64,000 bases of DNA, taken from the NCBI GenBank assembly GCA_008694505.1, contig VZDJ01000116.1:25325666-25389665 (forward strand), read 5' to 3'. Below the pieces are notes generated by a model. That model worked only from the letters and a program-made list of their open reading frames with translations, was not told the origin of the DNA and made no database searches. How positions within the stretch are numbered: position 1 is the first letter of the stretch; each line of letters begins with the position of its first letter. The DNA is from Cyanoderma ruficeps (taxonomy: Eukaryota; Chordata; Aves; Passeriformes; Timaliidae). Below are positions 58,861 through 64,000 of this stretch, one piece after another. The position numbers and the translations under genes were made by a program.

Positions 58861-60870
58861 AAGTGAAAAACTGGATAATGAAGTTTCTGCAAATTGGTAA
58901 CATCACTTTGGGAACATTGTTCATGTAGACTCACAAAAAGTTACCCAGACATCAGCTGAAACAGCAATTTTAATGGGTATTCACATAAAAAGCAGGATTT
59001 CAGTTTCAGAAGTCATCAAACCTGGAATATTTCAAATCTGAAATGTTTCAACTCTGACCTAAAAATCCCCAAACTGAGGAGATGACCCATCCCGCTGAGT
59101 CTTGGTAACATTTCCCAGCAAGCATGAACCTGACTCGTGGATGCTGTTCAGGAGGGGCTGAGTCGTTGGCCCGAGAACAAATGACAGACAAATCTCAGCT
59201 CAGTCTCACTCCAGGCTCTCCCTCAGGCACTACAGAGCAGCCCCAGCTCTGCTGACTGAGGCAGGAATGTTTTCTTCCCTCTGTTCCCTCTCTTCCCACA
59301 GCAGCAGCCCGTGGTGTGCTGGGCAGGGAGGGCTGTGGGTCAGAACTGTGTTCAGTGTCCAAGGCAAGAAGGTCCACTGAGGGGGAAAGTGGAGTAAAGT
59401 AAGATCTTTTTCTGGGTTTTTTTTTGTTTTTTTTCTTTTTTTTTTTTTAAAAAAAAAAAAGTTCTACCTCATGTCAAGAAAGATGAGATTTTGTTCTCAG
59501 CTGCAGGGAATGCCTTGGGGAAGCAGAGCACTCAAGCTTTTAATTTACTTTCCTCTTTGCAGTGGGGGCAGAGCACAGAGCCCAGCTGCTGGGCTGCCTT
59601 AGAATGGTGTGTGTGTGCAGGAATGAAGTTTTCCTGCTCGCTGCAGTCTGCTGCTGCTCTGCTGCCTGTTATTCTTGAGAATAAACGAGCAGGAGCAAGT
59701 GGCACATCACCCTCATTTTCATCATGTGTGAAATCTACCTGTACCCTTCACACATTAATGGACTGAACCCTTACCTCACAGCCTGGGAGTGAGCAATTCA
59801 CTGGTTTATTTGGCCATGGCAAGAGAGGAAATGCAGCAATAGAGGACTAACAGTGTTGTGAAAAGTGGCAGAAAATGGCCAGCTTCTACCCACTGAAAAG
59901 ACAAATGCTTCTCTCTATCCCCAGTGCCAAATACTCATCCCAGAGCACACTTGCAGTGAAGTGTGCCAACAGGAGCAGCTGTTTCTTCTGTCTACCATTG
60001 CTTTACTATCATAATAATTTAAACACTTTCTGTCGCTGAAAGAGATACTGACAGAGAGAATTGGTGCAGAAGTACTCTCCCAAATAGAGATTTTAATCTT
60101 GGATTGCTCCATAATATCCAGACCCCTAGCCACAGATTTTTTTTTCAGAGGAAAAAATCCCAATAGGTTATTTTTCTTTCAGAGAAACTATGTGTTTACA
60201 GGGGAGGGAATAAAGCTGCCTCTGTCACACACCAGTGTGAACCCACACTGGCCAGTTGTATATTCTGGTGGTGCACATATCTGAGTTTCAAACCAGCCTG
60301 GATTTTGTAGCTTTTGGTTTCCAATTTTAAGTTTACATTTTTTTTTCTTTCTGTTATACTTCTACTTCTATACTTCTACACACTGTTATATAAATATATG
60401 CATATCCAAACTGTTCAGGACTGATGGATAAGGGTTAGTCCAATTCTCTGTGCTTCCTTTACTCCTTGAAGCCAGTTCTGGGACTTGGATGTAGAATCCC
60501 AGAAGATTTTTGGGAAAGGCTGCTCCTCCCCTGAGCAGGAATGTCAGGGAGCTCACTGTGAAATAAATCCTAAATGGCAGTGCTATTCTTTTTTTATACT
60601 GGGAGTGCAGGCAGGTTTCAAAGAAATGGGCCTGAGGATAATTCATATGGCAAAAAAACCGTAAGCATGAAACTTTTCTTCCTTAAGGCAAAATTTTAGC
60701 AGAACTGATGGAAAAGACCAAAATGTTCCTGGTAGGATTTGCTATGAAAATTCTGTGCAGCAACATACACAGGCCCAGGTACATTTTAGAGTTGAAATTT
60801 GATCATGTCAGCTTTACGTACCCTCTGCATTCTCATACTATATAACATGCTATGTAATATTCACACATCT
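58861..60870. other. gene-free stretch
   Basis: No gene recognised. A G+C-richer patch lies at about 59140-59380. A T/A homopolymer palindrome at 59437-59460 is listed separately. Open frames are at most 91 codons. Confidence 0.5.
59415..59460. repeat. poly-T tract abutting poly-A (palindromic)
   Basis: A T-rich run with isolated C and G, ending T13 (59436-59448) directly followed by A12 (59449-59460), which gives a perfect 24-bp self-complementary core. Confidence 0.9.
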
Positions 60871-60978
60871 ATCATGGAATTACTGTGTGGTTTGGGTTGG
60901 AATGGACCTTAAATTCCTTTAGTTCCAACCCTTCTGCCATGGGCAAGGAAACTTCCACTAGACCAGGCTGCTCAAAGC
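60871..60978 (-). mobile_element. CR1 LINE 3'-end fragment
   Basis: atcatggaattactgtgtgg, tttgggttggaatggacctt, then ccatgggcaagga, then ccactagaccaggctgctca is the reverse complement of the CR1 3' end. About 108 bp, truncated, moderately diverged. Confidence 0.85.
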
Positions 60979-61399
60979 TTGTTCATATATAAGCCTTACA
61001 CAACAAAATACACACACATGCATGTATAAATTTGTTTTTAAACAGTTTAGAGGGAGAGATGAGAACTGAAGCAAATTAAACACAGAACAACTGTGTATTG
61101 AAAGAGGAATCCCTTGTAAATAAACAGGAGGCTGGGAGGCAGCCCTGAGCATCCTGGCAAATGCTGTGGTTCTGCCAGCCAGAAAATCTTGAGGGCACCT
61201 CTCAAGCTCTGCCTGTGAGAAGATTTGTGTTGCAATGAACCTTGGAGTTTTTGGAGCCAGGAAGATGAAACAAAAGCTGTGCTGGCAGAGCAGAAACCAG
61301 CGTTTCAATAGCAGATCACATTTGAATCTTTGGACTCAGAGAAAAACAGTCATTAATAAAGATGATAATTGTATTTATTCTGTTAAAATAGTATTTGTT
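60979..61399. other. gene-free stretch
   Basis: No gene or repeat recognised beyond a short CA run near 61006-61018. A 116-codon minus-strand frame (60958-61308) overlaps the CR1 fragment and is treated as chance. Confidence 0.5.
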
Positions 61400-61405
61400 G
61401 GAGTC
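61400..61405. repeat. target-site duplication, left copy
   Basis: GGAGTC lies immediately left of the LTR that starts at 61406. The same hexamer lies at 61848-61853, immediately right of its terminal CA. Confidence 0.8.
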
Positions 61406-61847
61406 TGAAGCAGGAAACTCCTAAAATAAAGAAAGGTTGAGCCGAGAGCAACATATGATCCAACTAATATGGTTAATCACATGTTTTCTGTTTATTCTGT
61501 TTAAGATGGCAGGTTATATACAGTTTTATATCATTTATAGTTAGAGCGACATTTTCATTGGCATACAGCACTGGAAAAATGCAAACACACACTGTTTAAT
61601 TTATTTTTAAATTGGCTAAAATGTACCCATTAATAATCACTCTCAGTGACCTCTAGAAAACCCACTGTCTAACAATAACACTTCAACATCTAATTTCTGC
61701 TGCGCCATAAAAGATTTCACCTGCACAACAGCTTCAAGGCCTCAGGGCCTCCAAGGCCAAGCCTCAGCCAGGCAGGCCTCAGCTGGGTACTTCAATATCT
61801 CATTCCAAATACAGATCATGCCCTCCTTCTCAGAAAAATCTGCTACA
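61406..61847 (-). mobile_element. solo ERV LTR with a 6-bp target-site duplication
   Basis: A 442-bp element from TGAAGCAGG to TGCTACA, flanked by a perfect GGAGTC duplication. On the minus strand it starts TGTAGCAGA and ends CTGCTTCA. It has several TATA-like words (TATAAA/TATATAA, about 61514-61541) and AATAAA at 61496-61491, in LTR order. A GGCCTCAG-like word is repeated in the U3 part (about 61735-61790). No viral genes adjoin it, so it is a solo LTR. A 6-bp duplication suggests the ERVK class. Confidence 0.75.
61735..61790. repeat. GCCTCAG-rich subrepeats in the LTR U3
   Basis: Degenerate copies of ggcctcag, ggcctcca, gcctcagcc and ggcctcagc occur in a row, giving an unusually C/G-rich patch in an AT-rich element. 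Confidence 0.65.
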
Positions 61848-61853
61848 GGAGTC

Positions 61854-62307
61854 TCTGAGAATATTTTGTATTTGAGCCATTGCCAGTAACGTTAAGCCAG
61901 AAAATGAAAGAAAACCGGTTTATCATGAAATATAGAATTATGTGCTGAATGTGACCCAGGGTTCTGCTGATAGTGTCAGGTTGGTGACACGTCCCGTTCT
62001 CTGCTGGGCTTGGAGCATTTGTCACACCTAAATGTAAAATGTACCTAGAGATCCTGTTCTCTGTGAGCCTGTGTGCAGCACAGGTCCTGGCTGTGCACTG
62101 ATAGCAGTCACACAGTCCATCATATTTTTGGGATATTCAGGCCCTGAACACTCCCTGTCAGCTCTGCAATCAGGGAAAAAAGCACAGTGAGCAACAACTA
62201 AACAGCAAAGAGATCATAGTGTGCTGAAATCTTCTAGGGACAAATTCCTGGAGTGTAGGCATGTAAAGTACCTGGAAAATGACAAGGACCTTAAACTAAT
62301 AGAGAGT
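61854..62307. other. gene-free stretch
   Basis: Nothing recognised between the LTR and the CR1 3' end. Confidence 0.5.
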
Positions 62308-62537
62308 TAGATGGGATATTGGGAAGGAATTGTTCCCTGGGAGGGTGGGCAGGCCCTGGCACAGGGTGCCCAGAGAAGCTGTGGCTGCCCCTGGATCCCT
62401 GGAAATGTCCAAGGCCGGGTTTGACTTGGAGCATCCTGGAACAATGGAAGATGTCCCTGCCATGGCAGGGGGGTGGAATGAGATGGGCTTTATGTTTCCT
62501 TACAACCCAAACCATTCTGTGCTGATGATTCTGTAAT
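62308..62537 (+). mobile_element. CR1 LINE 3'-end fragment, longest in the window
   Basis: Sense-strand CR1 3' region: ttagatgggatattgggaag, ttccctgggagggtgggcag, ccctggcacagggtgcccag, ccctggatccctggaaatgt, then the 3' tail acaacccaaaccattctgtg followed by a diverged 8-mer repeat (gatgattctgt). About 230 bp, 5'-truncated with its 3' end retained. Confidence 0.9.
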
Positions 62538-64000
62538 TCATTGCTTGAAAAGGTGGTTATGAATTTGTACCTTTAGTGGGTAGCAACAACAGAGATAGTG
62601 ACCAAGATCCAGAGGAGTTTAGGCAGTGAGTCTTTTCATTATTCATTTTAATGAGACAAGGATAAAGCAAAAATGGAATCATTACAAGATTTTTTGACAG
62701 CAGAAAGCCACTGAACTTGTGGCAGTATAGTCAAAATAGTGTTCCCGCAGTTCGTGGGGTTGTTACTCTTCTGTAGTGCCAACGTGCTCTTTATCATCTT
62801 TTTTCAGTTCTGTTTTGAACTGCCACAATAACTTTGCACTTTGAGAGAAGTTTGAGTCCTATTTTTTAAAGGCAGAGAGTCTTTGGAAGGAGCAGGTAAA
62901 GCACATTTTTGCACTTTTAGTTGTCCATCAAGGCACATCTACCCGCTCATTGCAGATCTGCCCTGCCATGGACATTCTCTAATGATTCAGCTAAAAGATG
63001 TACTCTTGTCCCCTAAACAAGTTACTTCTTTTATATTTCCTTTACCCCTAAAGAGTACTGAGTCTTATCCAACAGTGCAAATCCAGTTTCTGAAAGTTTA
63101 AGGGTTTTAAGCAGTTTTCTGATGTCTGTTACTACTTTACCTCTGGCCTCTTGCAGTTTGGTTTTATCACTGAATTTACTGAGAATAAAAAGTATAGTAG
63201 CAGTGTATATTCTCTTGGTTATTTATGCAGTTATTATGTCATTCCCTAAAAACAAAGTCTTGAAACATCTTTAATCCTTCAGCTTGAAAATCATGACTTT
63301 TTCTAGCGAGTGGACTATCAATCTTTGTAGCACTTTTTCCATGTATTTTCTTCAAATTTCTTTTGCAAATTAATCTCCCAAGTCATTTTACACTGCTATT
63401 AATACTGCTGTGTGCCTAGGAGCTCAGAGGCTTTAATAAAACATACCTGTACTTGGCCTACTTCTTTCTTCCCATAGTGACATTCATTAAAAACAACTCC
63501 ATTGAACTCTGTAGCATTTCTCTGGTCTAAACCAAGAAATCAAATTAGGCCAATGCATTTCCTGCATCCCTTCATGTACTTTTTCAAAGAAATGGGCAAA
63601 ACTCACCAGTTTGAATAAATATGGGAATGCTGAGCAAAAGATGGCTATGTGTGAAATGATCTATTTTATTTTATTTTAATAGAGAGGTAGGATTTTTTAT
63701 GGGATTTCTCACACAACCAGATTTTATTTGGAGCCACACTGGAGGGGTGTTGTCTGCAACATGTAATTATATGTTGTTTTTGAAGATTGGGCTCTGGTAA
63801 GAAATCCAGGGGAGTGTTTTGAATAGAAATCAATAGCTAAAGCACCACTTCAGCTCTGCAGAGCTAAAATGCTGCTTTTTTGCATTCAGCACAGTGGAAA
63901 ACACATATGTCAGCAGTAGAGATTTCTGTCAATACCTGTTTTGTTGTTCTGTGGAACTGTGAATAAAGAATTGAGAGGATTTGCAACACCACAGTAGAAA
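62538..64000. other. gene-free stretch to the window end
   Basis: AT-rich sequence with a short TTTTA repeat near 63664-63679. No gene, RNA or transposon recognised. Confidence 0.5.

Noticed and set aside
1..64000. CRISPR arrays, bacterial operons, tRNA or rRNA genes, mitochondrial insertions
   Set aside because: No regularly spaced repeats, no tRNA box A/B pair with a clover-leaf, no ribosomal or mitochondrial sequence was recognised by eye; the sequence is of vertebrate type.

Overview
This window reads as non-coding chromosomal DNA from a bird, most likely a songbird. It is AT-rich and CpG-poor, and no reading frame in it looks like a recognisable protein. The supportable content is old transposable-element debris: short 3'-end fragments of CR1 LINEs, which are the signature interspersed repeat of birds and other sauropsids, and solitary long terminal repeats (LTRs) of endogenous retroviruses. 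No L1/Alu-type or bacterial features are seen. The bird call rests on CR1. The songbird call is an inference from the general look of the LTRs. Four isolated N bases (5605, 11029, 27391, 36127) all sit in or at the edge of simple or low-complexity sequence, as expected of a draft eukaryotic assembly.

Layout. Bases 1-10643 hold a degraded LTR-like piece (2285-2440), a cluster of palindromes (2752-2805), a 22-bp tandem duplication (3620-3663) and one CR1 scrap (8653-8722). Bases 10650-23114 hold two solo LTRs of one family (10650-11087 and 22700-23114), each with its own flanking direct repeat. Between them lie a 39-bp tandem duplication, a shorter LTR (14143-14376) and CR1 fragments at 15986 and 20687. 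Bases 23123-35111 carry a CR1 fragment, an LTR with a clear TATA box and polyA signal on the + strand (28375-28816), and a compound ATT/GTT microsatellite. At 35112-35627 two near-identical CR1 fragments face each other as an inverted repeat. A CpG-rich solo LTR of 768 bp with a perfect 6-bp target-site duplication occupies 38096-38863, and looks like the youngest insertion here. Bases 41351-58739 are almost repeat-free. The right end holds a CR1 ORF2 fragment (58740), a CR1 scrap (60871), another solo LTR with a 6-bp target-site duplication (61406-61847) and the longest CR1 3' end (62308-62537).

No genes work together here. The most plausible setting is a large intron or an intergenic desert. 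Most LTRs read on the minus strand, which would fit an intron of a plus-strand gene, but the sample is small. No novel biological system could be supported. The observations most worth following up are the LTR boundaries and their target-site duplications, the inverted CR1 pair, the CpG-rich LTR with its triplicated 18-20-bp motif, and one unusually long unexplained open frame (43989-44690).
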